Positions 12,339-24,419 of a stretch of 64,000 nt of DNA are shown here, piece after piece. The position numbers and the translations under genes are program-made. Below the pieces are notes generated by a model. It had not been told where the DNA came from and ran no database searches. It saw only the letters and a list, made by a program, of their open reading frames with translations. Position 1 is the first letter of the stretch, and each line of letters opens with the position of its first letter. The stretch is from assembly GCA_025200525.1 (NCBI GenBank), contig CM045770.1:133948200-134012199 (forward strand), in the 5' to 3' direction. This stretch comes from Camellia lanceoleosa (taxonomy: Eukaryota > Streptophyta > Magnoliopsida > Ericales > Theaceae).

Positions 12339-13275
12339 TATACTACTAAAATTTATGCCTACATGATATGGAGTAAGTTATGTTGATAGTAACTGAGAAT
12401 GGCAGAGTAAAACTCATGTAATTATGCATCTGTTGATTAGAATTGTTTTGCACTCTAGACAGTTTGTAGATGGACATAATGTCAATATTTTTTTGTTGGG
12501 TTGTAAATCTTAGAAAAATGATGTTTAGTTGATATTTTACATGGCTCTTTTCTTTCTTTTTTTTCTTTGCCCAAGCTATAGTGATACTAGAATAGTTGAT
12601 GTTCTTCAACAACTAAATTAAAATAATCTTGGGTCTTGGTTTTATTTTTCATGTAAAAAATTTAAATTTTATGTAAAACATTAGTTCTATTAAAGCCTAA
12701 AGGTTTGAACAAGGCAATTTGGGAATTTGGTATCTTGAATTCTTTAATCTCGTTTGCATTCGATTTCAACAGAAAATTTGTTTCGTTTTGCTAGACCTGA
12801 GACCAAGGTTATGTTTGGCATGGGCTTTTCTAGTTATTTTAGTTACAAAAAGATAAAATAAATTAAAAAATTAATAAGACAAAATATCACATTTAAATTA
12901 TAATTATTTTTTTTTTTCCAATCAAAAATCAAAAAGTTTATTCCAAACGAGACTTTTTAACTTTAAATTAAAATAGTCAAAAAATTAATTCACATTTCAA
13001 ACGATAGCCAAATGATTCATTTTTGTGCAAGAGATAATTTAGTGTCCTTTGACAGCCTATAGTGTTACTTATATTATACAAGTTGTAACGCCTTTCAACC
13101 TTAACAAAAATATAAAATTTACTGTAAAAAAATAAATCAAATTAAAATTTTTACTAGAGCAACAAAGTTTAAATTGTCATGTTGTATATTTTATTAATTT
13201 ATAAAGAAATAAACTGTAAATTGTTTTAATGGTGGTATCTAAGGGTGGAAATTTTTAACACAACACAATAATTAT
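12339..13275. other. Intergenic, 3' of the GNAT-BRCT gene
   Basis: Presumed 3' UTR, then AT-rich DNA with no coding signal. A weak MITE-like inverted pair ('ggttatgtttggcatggg' at 12807 and 'tttcaaacgatagcc' near 13009) may bound a 200-bp element. Confidence 0.4.
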
Positions 13276-14099
13276 GAGTGATTCTACTTATATCACTACT
13301 TTATCTTTTTACACCCCTCTATATGAGTTTTTTTTTTCTTTTCAACTTTATCCATGTGTGAAATTACTTTTAAGGACAAAATACTAAAATTAAATATATT
13401 TTATTATCTCTTTACACTTCTTTGTCTTCAATTTCAACTCTTCTTTTTCCTTTCTTAATTTTTCTTTTCTCTTACACATCTCTTTTCAAAAAGTGAGAAT
13501 CATAGTGTTCTGATCATCAAAGAAAGCAATCGATGAAGAAATGGTGGTGAAGAACCGTGAAATTGTGAGTTTTTTTATTTGTTTGGTAGGTTTTTGTTTC
13601 ATTTTTCTAGACTGTTGTTCGACTTTTGTTCGGTGTTTCGAAATCGAATAAAATAAAATAGTCCGGCATCACATTGCCAAACAAAAAATATAAGTTTGGT
13701 AACCAAATGCCAAATAAAATATACATTTTCGGTAACTTAAGGCTAAATTTTTTAAATTTGTGCGGCTACTCATTACCATGTATTTTCAATTTTATTTTTT
13801 TATATTTTTTATTTTTTTGCTTGGAAGGATTATACTTATACTCAAGTATTGCATTATTAGTAGACTCCAGTCATGAATTCATTACAGACGAGGTTTGTTA
13901 AGTGTTTTTATGAATACAGTTTTTTCTTATTTTTAATTTGTATTGAGTTTTATTAATAATTTGACGTATAAATGTATTTATTTTGTTTAGATTTTTAGTA
14001 GTTTATTAGTTGACATGTCAAAGAGTATGGTGTGATCAAAAGAGATATTGATTACCTTAAAACAAAGAGATATTAGTTAAATCAAATTGTATCTCTTAC

Positions 14100-14778
14100 C
14101 TCAAACAATTTTTGGAGAAGTTGAGACCATATATCCATCACATAAAAGATGTACAAGCAGATGGCAATTATGGTTTCACGGTAATAGTTGGACTTATTGG
14201 TTTAGGTGAAGATGATTGGCAACAAGTTAAGCGGAACTTGTTGACTGAGCTGCATTGGAATGTAGTGCACTATGTGTAACTATTTGGTTCACAAGAAAAG
14301 GTTGATGACCTTACCTCTATCTTATCCTACTTCGAACTTGGCCTTGGATTTAATTATTGGATGACTATGGCCAACATGGGCCATTTGATAGCATCATACT
14401 ACCGAGTCGTTCTTTATCATTTATCTATGCAACAATGCTTGACATTTCTACCACTTAGAGCAGTACCGATTGCAACACCTGATCGAAGAGAAATCTGTAT
14501 AGGATTTGTAAATGGAAACCATTTCGTGTAGGTAAATACCGAGTCTACTTTAATCATTACCATGTCTTATCTTGTAATTCTACTTATTGATTTCTTTGTT
14601 ATATGTTTATTTGCAACCTGGTCATCCAGTACCTCCAATAACAAATAATTGGATTCGTTCTCATCACCCGTGTGCTAGTGGATGGGAGAAAGCATATACT
14701 ATTTGTATTCATCAATTCCGTACTCTTGTCAACCCTGATGTAGTAACTACCGAAACTATCGATATAGACGAATTGTGA
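14100..14778 (+). pseudogene. OTU-like cysteine protease fragment (decayed)
   Basis: Reading from about 14100, the frame gives the plant-transposon OTU signature in order: IKDVQADGNYGF, GEDDWQQVKRNLLTEL, then after a TAA at 14277-14279 LFGSQEKVDDL, MANMGHLIASYYRVVL, QQCLTFLPLRAVP and IGFVNGNHFV. A TAG at 14529-14531 stands where these proteins have Gln, immediately before a good splice donor (gtaaat). The segment after about 14605 (LQPGHPVPPITNNW, WEKAYTICIHQF) is the usual downstream exon and ends in TGA at 14778. The nucleophile motif DGNCGF is DGNYGF, so the catalytic Cys is lost. The His of NGNHFV remains. Non-functional. Confidence 0.75.
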
Positions 14779-14978
14779 TAATATGTTTGATTAAAAGATA
14801 CAAACAATGACAGATTTTATGGATGCTTTTATGGATATTCGTACACTCATTTTTTAATGAATAATTTTATAGATACTTTTTATCTATAATTTTATGGATG
14901 CGTGTTTGATTTATGGATATTTGTTATGAATGTTTGAAGGAAAAAAGTAGATCTTTCAATGTACAGCGACAAGTGCCT

Positions 14979-15324
14979 AGACAAATCTATTATAGTTTAG
15001 CAAGATGACACTAGAGTAATCTAATTTGTATAGCAATGTATCACTGAATAGGCACTTCACAGCTAACCGAAATTAATTTCTTGTTATCATCCAATCGAAA
15101 GGCAACATATTGCTGGAAAAAATAAAGTTTGTCTGGTAACATGGCACTAGATGAATTCAAATTCGTTAGCATTGTATTACTGAGGAGGTCTAAATTATTA
15201 TTTGAAAGAAAGTGGCTCTGTAAATGTATAGCAACAAAACACTGGACAAACCTATTTTTCCTGGCAACATAACACCAGAAGAATATAAATTGTCTAGTAT
15301 CGTATAACCGAACAAACACTTCAC
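14979..15324. repeat. Three diverged direct repeats
   Basis: Units at 14979-15060, about 15121-15190 and 15243-15324 share the order 'acaaa', 'tggcaacat.acac.aga.gaat', 'attg', 'tatcactga' and 'acttcac', spaced about 130 bp. They lie between the OTU fragment and the right end of its element. Confidence 0.5.
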
Positions 15325-15543
15325 TGTGGGCTCCACCAAACCCCTCGTCTTCCCAGTTTTCTCTTTTTCCTCTGCTGCTTCTCTCTTTTCCCTTCAAAAA
15401 TTAGTAGTGTAAAGAGATGGAATAGTTAATTTAGGGTTAGTTTTGGTAATATATTAGAGGTGTAATGAGAATTACATATTTTTGGTGGTATAATGAGACG
15501 GAGGGTGTAAAGAGATAAAATAGTGGTGTAAGTAAAATCACTC

Positions 15544-16827
15544 TAACTTTATTTGAATCATATACGAAATTAGTGGGCTAGAATTGATCATTTTTAGACG
15601 TGAACATGAATATAACATGACCCAATAACATGAATATTAAATAGCTCAGGTTAATATCGAATTTGGATATTATGAAAGTGACACTAATAACTTGTTTAAT
15701 GAAAAATTAATTATACATTTTAATGTTATTTTAACTAAGAGGTGCCATGACATTTTGAAATTTCTTGGATTTTAAGGTTCATTTTAGTTTTTTTTTTAAT
15801 TGAAGATAATGGGTTTTTTTTTTTTTTATACTATGTTAGAGTTAATCTAGTAGGCAATAGGATAATTTTTGGGAAATTACTTACTAGTTGGATAGACAAA
15901 AAAAAAAAAAACCCAACACATACTTGCACCCCACAGTTTTTCACTTGCACCCATCATAAAATCACTTGCACCCTCAATGTTTTTGTAATTTTTTTTTTCT
16001 GTCCCATTGTTAGGTAATTTTCCCTATATTTTTTGAAATTAGGTATATTAAATTTTTTATAATAATTTCATTTAGTAGAGATTTTAACTTTTCCCATTTG
16101 ATAGAGAAATTTTTTTGTTAAATTTAACTAGTGGTGATATTTTTTAATTTTTCCACAAATTTGATATTTTAACTAAAAATAGGTTTGGGATGGGCTAAAA
16201 TAGTTCATCCCGGGATAAAATTATAGTGACCTGGGTTAAAACCCGACCTTTTTGTATTTTTTGGACCGGGATCCGATGATCATGGTTGTTGTTTATACTT
16301 CTTGTTGTCTTGTTATAGTGTGGGATTGGTTGTTTGGAGTTGTTGGTTGTGTTTTGAACAGGTTGGGAGTCATTTCTTTTCAATATAGTTTCTGTCTGTT
16401 TCTCTTCAGGATCGCTCGAGCGGTCTTTGACTTAGCTAGTAAATGCAACATCATCTACACTGTTTAATGCACATTATTAATCTCTCTCATGTTGCTGGCC
16501 CACTCAAACAACTATTGACCTCTCACTTGACTTTGCCACATGTCACACTCCAACTAGACCACCTGTTGACAAACCCAACAAAAATGGGTGCAAACAGGGC
16601 CCTAATTCATGTCAGGCACGTAATATCATAGTAATATAAATTGCTTTGTTTATTGATCGGATAATATCACAACACGGAAGCAAAAACAAAATATAGATAT
16701 ACAAATCAATATCTCATCATAAAAGCTCATATATTATATATTGCCAAGTTGATATCATGGACCAAAAAAAACTTATTTCATGAATCAAAGAAATTTTTTT
16801 TTATATTCTTCAATGATTTGACAAGAG
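15544..16827. other. Intergenic, no gene seen
   Basis: AT-rich, with homopolymer T and A runs at about 15814-15828 and 15899-15912. The short open frames here match nothing I know. From about 16640 it may be leader sequence of the minus-strand copia remnant that follows. Confidence 0.5.
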
Positions 16828-17341
16828 GCTCTGATACTACTTGTGGGATTTCTTAATAGAAATCTAAACCCAAAATCTCAAGTCTAATCCATAGAAGAAA
16901 ATAATAATAATTGCGTACCCGACGGCATTAATAGAGTTAATCTAAGCGGTAGACGTCTTGGTAGTTATTGTCTTCTGCTCCAAAACCCTACTCTTGTTTC
17001 TCTCACACATAGATGGGAAAATATGAGATGGCAGCTAGGGTTGGAGTGGGGACCTTAACCACATATTTATAAAGCCCCAATTCCATATTATTCTACCATA
17101 AATAAATGGAATTACTAATGGGCCTAAACTGGTCTCTACACATATGGTTTAGCCCATAGTCCTTTAGTGCACATAGTATGACCAAAAATATGTGCTATTA
17201 GAGATGTGTCCATGACTCGGTCATGTTTCTATTTGGATCATAATTTAATGAGTCTAATCGACACCACTCATACTTCATTTAACAGTAGACAATGTATAAT
17301 TATTTGATCTATATAGGCCTAAATACAGAAAATTTCTTACA
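16828..17341 (-). mobile_element. Copia LTR (500 bp) with primer-binding site
   Basis: 'GCTCTGATACTA' at 16828-16839 is the complement of the initiator-Met-tRNA primer site, with one change. Directly to its right an LTR runs from TGTGGGATTTC (16842) to TTCTTACA (17341), with TG...CA borders. The element therefore reads on the minus strand and this is its 5' LTR. The body to the left is lost. Confidence 0.65.
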
Positions 17342-17400
17342 ATACACCCTTTAAAAAGTGTATACCATATGCCCCTTATAATTAAAGGAAAAAATAATCA

Positions 17401-17841
17401 GTTTGTTTGGTTTAAATTTTTAGGATTCACTTTTCAGAAAATTAAATTTTTTTGTTTTTCATATTTTTTTTGTTTTTACTGATTTTTTTTAATATTCTAA
17501 GCAAATTTTTTTTTATAAAATTTTTAGATACATAACATAAATACACTTAAAAAGTATAATATTTGTAAAAAAATCTTTAAAAAATTCACTAAATACCAAA
17601 AATAAAAAAACAAAAAAAAACGAGAATTCAATACATTTATCATATTTTTGTGTATTTATTGATATTTTAAAATATTTTTTACAAATATTTTACTATTTAG
17701 ATACATTTTTAAAAAAATTGCTTAAAATTTTAAAAATATTCATTAAAAAAAAAAGAAAAAAAAGAAAACGAAAAATAAAAAATAAAAAATAAAAAACTCA
17801 ATTAAAAAAAAATTAAATCTAGAAAATTGAAACCAAACACA
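17401..17841. mobile_element. Foldback MITE
   Basis: 'gtttgtttggtttaaatttt' at the left is mirrored by 'aaaattgaaaccaaacac' at the right, and the AT-rich arms pair further inward. An internal motif 'cttaaaaagtataatatttg' is shared with the element at 50232-50475, so both belong to one family. Confidence 0.55.
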
Positions 17842-18187
17842 CTGTATATAACTTCATATTTTTTGAGTCATAACAAAAAAAAAAAAAAAAAAAGTCATAA
17901 CCAAACATTACATGAGGTATAACCAAACATATCAAAATAATGTCATAACTAAAGAAGAAAATTGATCATAACTAAATGAAAAATAACATAACTAATGGTG
18001 TATATAGTAAGGTGTGTATTGTAGAATTCTCTATATAATTTTTTTAATTTATTTGTTACTAGCTTATTAAAAAATAAATATAAAATTAGTTTAATATGCA
18101 TAATCATACATAAGAATGAGAATTATCATTATATTTCTATGTTTTTCCATATTGACAATCAAATAATGGAATGAGAATGAACATTTT

Positions 18188-19724
18188 TGTTAGGATTTTT
18201 ATCCTAAGAAATTAATAATTTGTGTTTTGGCAATACGTTTCTTGACAAAACTTAATTCAAGTTGTTTTTGTTTTTCGTAATTTGTTTTTTATTTTTTACT
18301 TTGATTATTGTGCTTTAAGATTGTCAAGATATTACTGATTTTGTTCAAGTGTTCTAACATTTTATTTAGTCAATATTTGTGGTTGATGTTGTCTGGTGAA
18401 AAGATGATCAAGCTTGTGGATGGCATGCATGAGCAAAAGAATAAGAAACATGCGGTGGCTCAAAGAAGAGTTTGAACAAAGATTTGTTGGTTGTTTGTCT
18501 CTGTCTTTTGGTAGCAAATCATAATAGAGTTTCACATGGTGTTTGTCATTTTTGACTTGAAATGAGCTAATCTTTGATTTTGTTTGTCAAAAGTATAATC
18601 TTGTTAACAAGATTTGGTAGGCAAGCATGGGAGGTTGTTGACATTTTCCAGCCCAAAAGAAAGCTATCTGTCGAGGATCTGAACTATCAAAAGCATGCAA
18701 GAGAGCATGCTTTAAAACCCGGAGCAGAAGTCCAAAAAAGCTTCTGGAGCATGCTTACATCGTGCATGCGCTTCTCTACCTCGCTCTCGCAACGAAGGCC
18801 ATCGCGCCTGCGGTTATGAGCACTGTGCCCGTGACCACGGTGCTTCCAAAAGTGTAGCTTTCAGAAGTTTGTTTGTAACTCGCGAAGGCATCTCGCTCCT
18901 GCGACCAGCCCGCGAAAATGTCCTATCCAAGTCTATTTAAAGGCCCCCCGACTGTTTTATTTTGTATTTTTTGCACACATTTTCTATGTGTTCTCTTATA
19001 TACTCTTCTGAACACTTCCTATCTTGAGAGAGTCTATTTTGAGAGAGTTATATTTTTGAGAGATCTATTTGTATAAGAGAGATTTGTCTCGAGAGTGAAC
19101 TTGTAGTGAGGTTTATTTGTAATGTTGTCAACGACTTGATGATTCATTAGTCCATAGGAGCTTTAAGATCATCATCAAGCTTTGTTAGTTCGTCACACCT
19201 TTCCAAAAGTGAACCTTCTCGGTGGATTCCAAGATTGTAGGCTTCGGTGGATTCCGGAGTCATTGGCGTCGTGTGATTCGACAAACCTTCTTGGTGGATT
19301 CCAAGATTGTAGATTTTGGTGGATTCTGAAATCATTGGTGTTGTGGCGATTTGACAACCATTGTGGATATCCAGTGGAGATTACAAAGGTACCTGTAGAG
19401 TGAGCAAAGACGTGTGCTGGTGAGTGACTCGTGTTGCCTGGATTGGCCTTTGTAAGAGATCTCTTGTATTACCTTTATTTCATAGTAGATTATTCGTCTA
19501 GCTAAGGGCCCGTGGTTTTTTATCACAAGTTGGTGGATTCCAATTGCGATTTTTCCACATAAGAAATATTTTGTGTCGTGGATTGATTTTCTCTTACTCT
19601 CTCTTATCTATTTTGATCATGCTTGCATTAATTTTTAATTGGATTGCCTATATCAATAATCACGTTAAACGGGACACATCTAGATTTTCTAAAAGTATTT
19701 TCCGCACCAAATGTAGATTTTTCA
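18188..19724 (+). repeat. 5' LTR of the Sirevirus-like element
   Basis: Begins TGTTAGGATTTTTATCC and ends TTTTTCA. It contains a GC-rich stretch (about 18740-18920) and the leader-like 'agtctatttaaaggcc' near 18930, a likely TATA-type promoter. Imperfect direct copies of 'ttggtggattccaagattgt' lie at about 19210-19330. Confidence 0.85.
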
Positions 19725-19839
19725 ATTGCTATCAGAGCGGTCACTCGTACTTTGTTTTTCAAAGCTATAGAAGCGTGATCTTTTTGTGATTATTGATTAT
19801 CGATTCAATCCCAAAAAATAATATGTTTTTACTCCAAAG

Positions 19840-21073
19840 GATGATCAAAAATTTGATTTTGAAATGATGGCTTTGTTTACAAAAAAGTTTCAACAATTTT
19901 CACAAAAGAAAAAGCCTAATTTTAAGAATTTAAATTCAATGAAGAGAGTTGATTGTAAGCAAAATTTTTCTACATCTTAAACACATGAGAAAGATGCAAC
20001 CCACAATGCCTTTGTTGCAAGTCTTGACCCGACTTCAAAAAATAAATACATTTCTGATTGTGAAGACGAGAATCCTCAAGAAACACATAAGATGTACATC
20101 CAATGTTGTAAATTGATGAAACAAAAAATGAAGAACCCATAAATAGCTTGGAAAAATGTGTGAAGGAGAATAATCAGCTGAAAAATGAACTTTAGAGGCT
20201 CAAGCAAAAAGTCATGTCCCACAAAATGAAAATGACACTTTGATTGATAAACTCTCCATTTGCAACAATTAGAGAGATTTTTTTCTTGGCGCACATGACG
20301 AGCTCAAAAAGAAAAATGATCTTCTTAAAGAAGATGCTAAAAATTGTGCCAAGACGATCAAAGATCTTAAGGAAAAGTGTGCAAAAAGGGAACTTGAACT
20401 GATCAGTGCCAATGCTACACTCAAATTGTGGAATACAAGTTCAAAGAATTTAGATGTCGTTCTAAATTCACAACAAATGGTGAGTGACAAGAGGGGAATT
20501 GGCTACCACAACAATTACAACTCTAAGCCCATAGCATCAACTTCCAACGGTGTAAGCACATAAGAGGTAAAGAATTTTATCAAGGCAAAAGGTACAATTT
20601 CTTTAACTTCAAGTTTTTCCCATGAAAGTCTTTTAAAGAAGAAATTTATACCTATTTGTCATCATTGTGGAGATTGTGGTCATATTAGGACTCATTGCAT
20701 AAATTTGTATAAGGCTAACCATGGTAGGGATAGAAGACAAGCTCAAAGGCCTTGACATATGCTTAAGCGAAACATTCAATGGGATAAGCTGGCCACAAAA
20801 TATCCAAAGGATGGTAAACTTGTTTTTTGTTGTGATTTTTGTGGTAAATTAGGCCATCTTCGTTCCTATTGTTATTTGCTTCATGGCAACATTCCACATA
20901 GAGGTAGCAAATTTTCCAATGCCTCTAAGAATTTTGCACAACCCTTGTTACCCAACAAAAATCTAAATTGTCAAAAAGATTTTCAGAATTTTTTTAACTT
21001 TCCCAACAACCGTGTTAAAATGCCTCATGTTAAAAATAGAGTTGTTTGGGTTAGGAAAAATGATTTGGAATAA
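19840..21073 (+). pseudogene. Broken gag with two zinc knuckles
   Basis: Early frames give gag-like EKDATHNAFVASLD and a Lys/Glu/Leu-rich coiled-coil stretch (near 20150-20450) with several stops. Two CX2CX4HX4C zinc knuckles follow in one frame, at 20657-20698 (CHHCGDCGHIRTHC) and 20831-20872 (CDFCGKLGHLRSYC), separated by an in-frame TGA. The tail reads VVWVRKND and then stops. In Maximus/SIRE-type copia the protease region would follow, but here no coding sequence continues. The knuckles would bind genomic RNA in the particle. Confidence 0.7.
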
Positions 21074-22469
21074 AGGGTTTCACGTTCTTGTGTTGTAAAT
21101 ATTTTTTTGAGTTCTTTGAAAAAGAAATGTTAAAAAAAAAATGTTTTCGTGTCTTGTTTTGTGAGTCTTTTGAGTGTTTGTGTGTTGGTTGAAGAAAATA
21201 AAAAATTGTTGTTGGTCATGAGAAATCCTGAACAATGCGTTAATTTTTGTACCTTAACTCTTGCGGATTGACCGATACCGAGTACTCAATGTATGATGAT
21301 GAAAGTTGAGCTGGAAAAATATTTTGTTGTTTTTGTGCTAAGCTTGAGGGAAAGGGCTACATGTAAGAGTGTGTTATAGCTGCCATTTTTTAGAGGATAA
21401 AATTCATGATTTATTGGATTCAGTTACCGCTCTTAGTAATGTGAAAGCCTCCTTTGAATTTTTGTTAAAATGAAAAGAAAAAGATATATATATATATATA
21501 AGAGGGGGGGGAGAGGTTATGGAAGTTTGTATGACAGCTCTCTCAAAAATCATGCATATTTTAAAAACTTGAGGTTTGACTTTCGAAAAGAGTGGCTCAA
21601 TTATTGATACAAAAATGTTCAAAATTTGATCTTTACATGGCATAGTTAAACATGATATTATCTCATTTCACACAACACACTGCCTTAGTATGAGATTCGT
21701 GGGTATCTATTATCCAATAATTTTCAAGTGAGTGTCATTTTACACCTTGTTGGACATTCTCATCTCTATAAAATTCTGTTTTTCAAAATTTTGAGTATGG
21801 AGATAAAAAATAAAAAAAAATTGAGCCTTGTGATTTGCGTGTTGTGTTCTTTTGTTCTTCCCTTGTCAATTTTGGACAAGAAGAGGGAGAGAAGCTTTTG
21901 TGAAAAATTGATTTTTATGTTTAGGGGGAGAAATTGTGTGTTCTTAACAAGTTTTTGTTTTGTCTTGCATACTAATCTTTTGGGTAAACTACCAATAGGT
22001 CCTACTTTGAGACTTATTACCCATTAAGTCCTATTTGATATAATTTATTAAGTGATAAAGACAAATTTTATCAGTCTTTTTTTTTTATGAATAATTTTAT
22101 AGTGATAAATTTATCAGTCTTTTTTTTTATGAATAATTTTTTAGTGATAAATTTATCACTCTCTTATTTTTATAGTGTTAAATTTATTAGTTAGGACCTG
22201 TAGGTAAATAAGTCTAGTGAATAGGACTAATTGGTAAGTACCCCTAATCTTTTTATGCAGGGGCGCATTTTGTGTTTTGTCAAGGAATTTCCAAACAGAG
22301 AGATTGTTAGGAATTTCAATCCTAATTTCGTGCATTACAATGCGAGTTGACAATTCTGTTCCAAAGACAAAATTGTGTTTTTCTATTTATTCATTTATGT
22401 CTTTGTTGCTTGAATCTTGTGTAGGAATAATTTATGTAGTTTTGTCCCGGCATTACCAAATGGGGAGAT

Positions 22470-24057
22470 TGGTAGCATTTTTATCCTAAGAAATTAATAA
22501 TTTGTGTTTTGGCAATACCTTTCTTGACAAAACTTAATTCAAGTTGTTTTTGTTTTTCATAATTTGTTTTTTTACTTTGATTATTGTGCTTCAAGATTGT
22601 CAAGATATCGCTAATTTTGTTCAAGTGTTCTAACATTTTGTTTAGTCAATATTTGTGGTTGATCTTGTTTGGTGGAAAGATGATCAAGCATGTGGATGGC
22701 ATGCATGAGCAAAAGAACAAGCAACATTTGGTGGCTTGAAGAAGAATTTGAACAAAGATTTGTTGGTTGTTTGTCTCTGTGTTTTGGTAGCAAATCATGA
22801 TAGAGTTTATATGGTGTTTGTCATTTTTGACTTGAAATGAGCTAATCTTTGATTTTGTTTGTCAAAAGTATAATCTTGTTGACAATATTTGGTGGACAAG
22901 CATGGGAGGTTGTTGACATTTTCCAGCCTAAAAGAAAGCTATATGTCAGGGATCTGAACTATCAAAAGCATGAAAGAGAACATGCCTTAAAACCTAGAGC
23001 AGAAGTCCGAAAAAGATGATAGAGCATGCTTACATCGCGCTTGCACTTCTCTACCTCACTCTCGCGATGAAGGCTATCGTGCCCGTGGTTATGAGCACCA
23101 CACCTGCGACCATGGCGCTCTCAAAAGTGTAGCTCTCAGAAGTTTGTTTGTAACCCGTGAAGGCACTTCGCTCCAACGACCATAGGACCGCGAAGGCATT
23201 TCGCTCTTGCGACCAGCCCGCGAACTTGTCCTACCCAAGTCTATTTAAAGGCCCCATTGACTATTTTATTTTGTATCTCTTGCACACATTTTCTAAGTGT
23301 TCTCTCATATACTCTTCTGAACACTTCATATCTTGAAAGAGTCTATTTTTAGAGATTTTTTTTTTTTTAGAGATCTATTTGTGTAAGAGAGTTTTGTTTT
23401 GAGAGTGAACTTGTAATGAGGTTTATTTGTAATGCTCTCAACTGCTTAATAATTCATTAGCCCATAGGAGCTTTAAGATCATCATCAAGATTTGTAAGTT
23501 TGTCATACCTTTCCAAAAGTGAACCTTCTTGGTGGATTCTGAGATTGTAGGCTTCAGTGGATTCCGGAGTCATTGGCATCGTGTGATTCGACAAACCTTC
23601 TTGGTGGATTCCAAGATTGTAGATTTCAATGGGTTCCGAAATCATTGGCGTCTTGGCGATTCGACAACCGTGGCAGATATCCAATGGAGATTGCTGAGAT
23701 ATCCAGTGGAGATTGCGGAGGTACTTGTAGAGTGAGCAAAGACATGTGCCCGTGAGTGGACTTGTGTTGTCTGTATTGGCATTTGTAAGAGATCTCTTGT
23801 ACTACATTTCTTTCATAGTAGATTATTCATCTGGCCGAGGGCTCGTGATTTTTTATCACAAATAGGTGGATTCCAATTATGATTTTTTCACGTAAAAAAT
23901 ATTTTGTGTCGTGGATTGATTTTCTCTTACTCTCTCTTATCTATTTTGATCATGGTTGCATTAATTTTTAATTGGATTTCCTAAATCAATAATCACATTA
24001 AACAGGACACATCTAGATCTTCTAAAAGTATTTTTCTAACCAAATCTAGATTTTTCA
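22470..24057 (+). repeat. 3' LTR of the Sirevirus-like element
   Basis: Matches the 5' LTR in order throughout, starting TGGTAGCATTTTTATCC and ending TTTTTCA. It differs by small indels (for example an extra cgaaggcacttcgctcc-like stretch near 23160) and scattered C-to-T changes. Confidence 0.85.
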
Positions 24058-24419
24058 ATTTTGTTTCATCGTCACTCTCATTTTATTCCCAATTTATTTA
24101 TTTCTTTTTTTTTTTCAAATAGGGGTGTTCACGTGTCAGTTCAGCTCGTGTTTGCCCTTGGCCCGCCAACTGAACCGATCCCTTTAAGTTAGGCAATCAA
24201 TGAACTGTTGTCGACCAAACCATTGTTCAAAACAACTTAATTTGGCAGTTGGTTTGGTTAATTTTGAAGATGTAGCAGAGATTGAAGAAAAAAAAATATA
24301 AAATAGAATATATATATACATACCTGTACATATATACACGTACATACCTTGTAGATTGAAAAGAGATAATGGAGGAGAAAAAAATTGGGGAAAAGCAACC
24401 ATCAATGTCGCAATCACTA
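24058..24419. other. Intergenic, no gene seen
   Basis: Short host-like stretch between two LTR elements. It has '(at)n' near 24308 and a 'ggttcagttggcgggcc'-type inverted word near 24160. No coding signal. Confidence 0.4.

Larger units (their letters stand above)
13276..15543. mobile_element. DNA transposon remnant carrying an OTU domain
   Basis: The left end 'gagtgattctacttatatca' and the right end (inverse of 'gagtgattttacttacacca') pair over about 40 bp, continuing into 'ctttttacaccc'. The interior holds a decayed OTU cysteine-protease reading frame and a set of direct repeats. OTU domains are common passengers of plant Mutator-like elements, so a MULE is likely. I found no clear target duplication and no transposase. 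Confidence 0.6.
18188..24057 (+). mobile_element. Non-autonomous Sirevirus-like copia LTR retrotransposon
   Basis: 5' LTR 18188-19724 and 3' LTR 22470-24057 (1.54 and 1.59 kb) are near-identical in long stretches, with the exact 5-bp duplication 'atttt' at 18183-18187 and 24058-24062. A primer site resembling TGGTATCAGAGC follows the 5' LTR ('gctatcagagc', about 19728-19738). The polypurine tract 'aaatggggagat' precedes the 3' LTR. Further purine tracts such as 'agggggagaa' (about 21923) fit the multiple polypurine tracts of Sireviruses. The 2.7-kb interior holds only a broken gag. Protease, integrase, RT and RNase H are absent, so it would need an autonomous relative to move. Confidence 0.85.
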
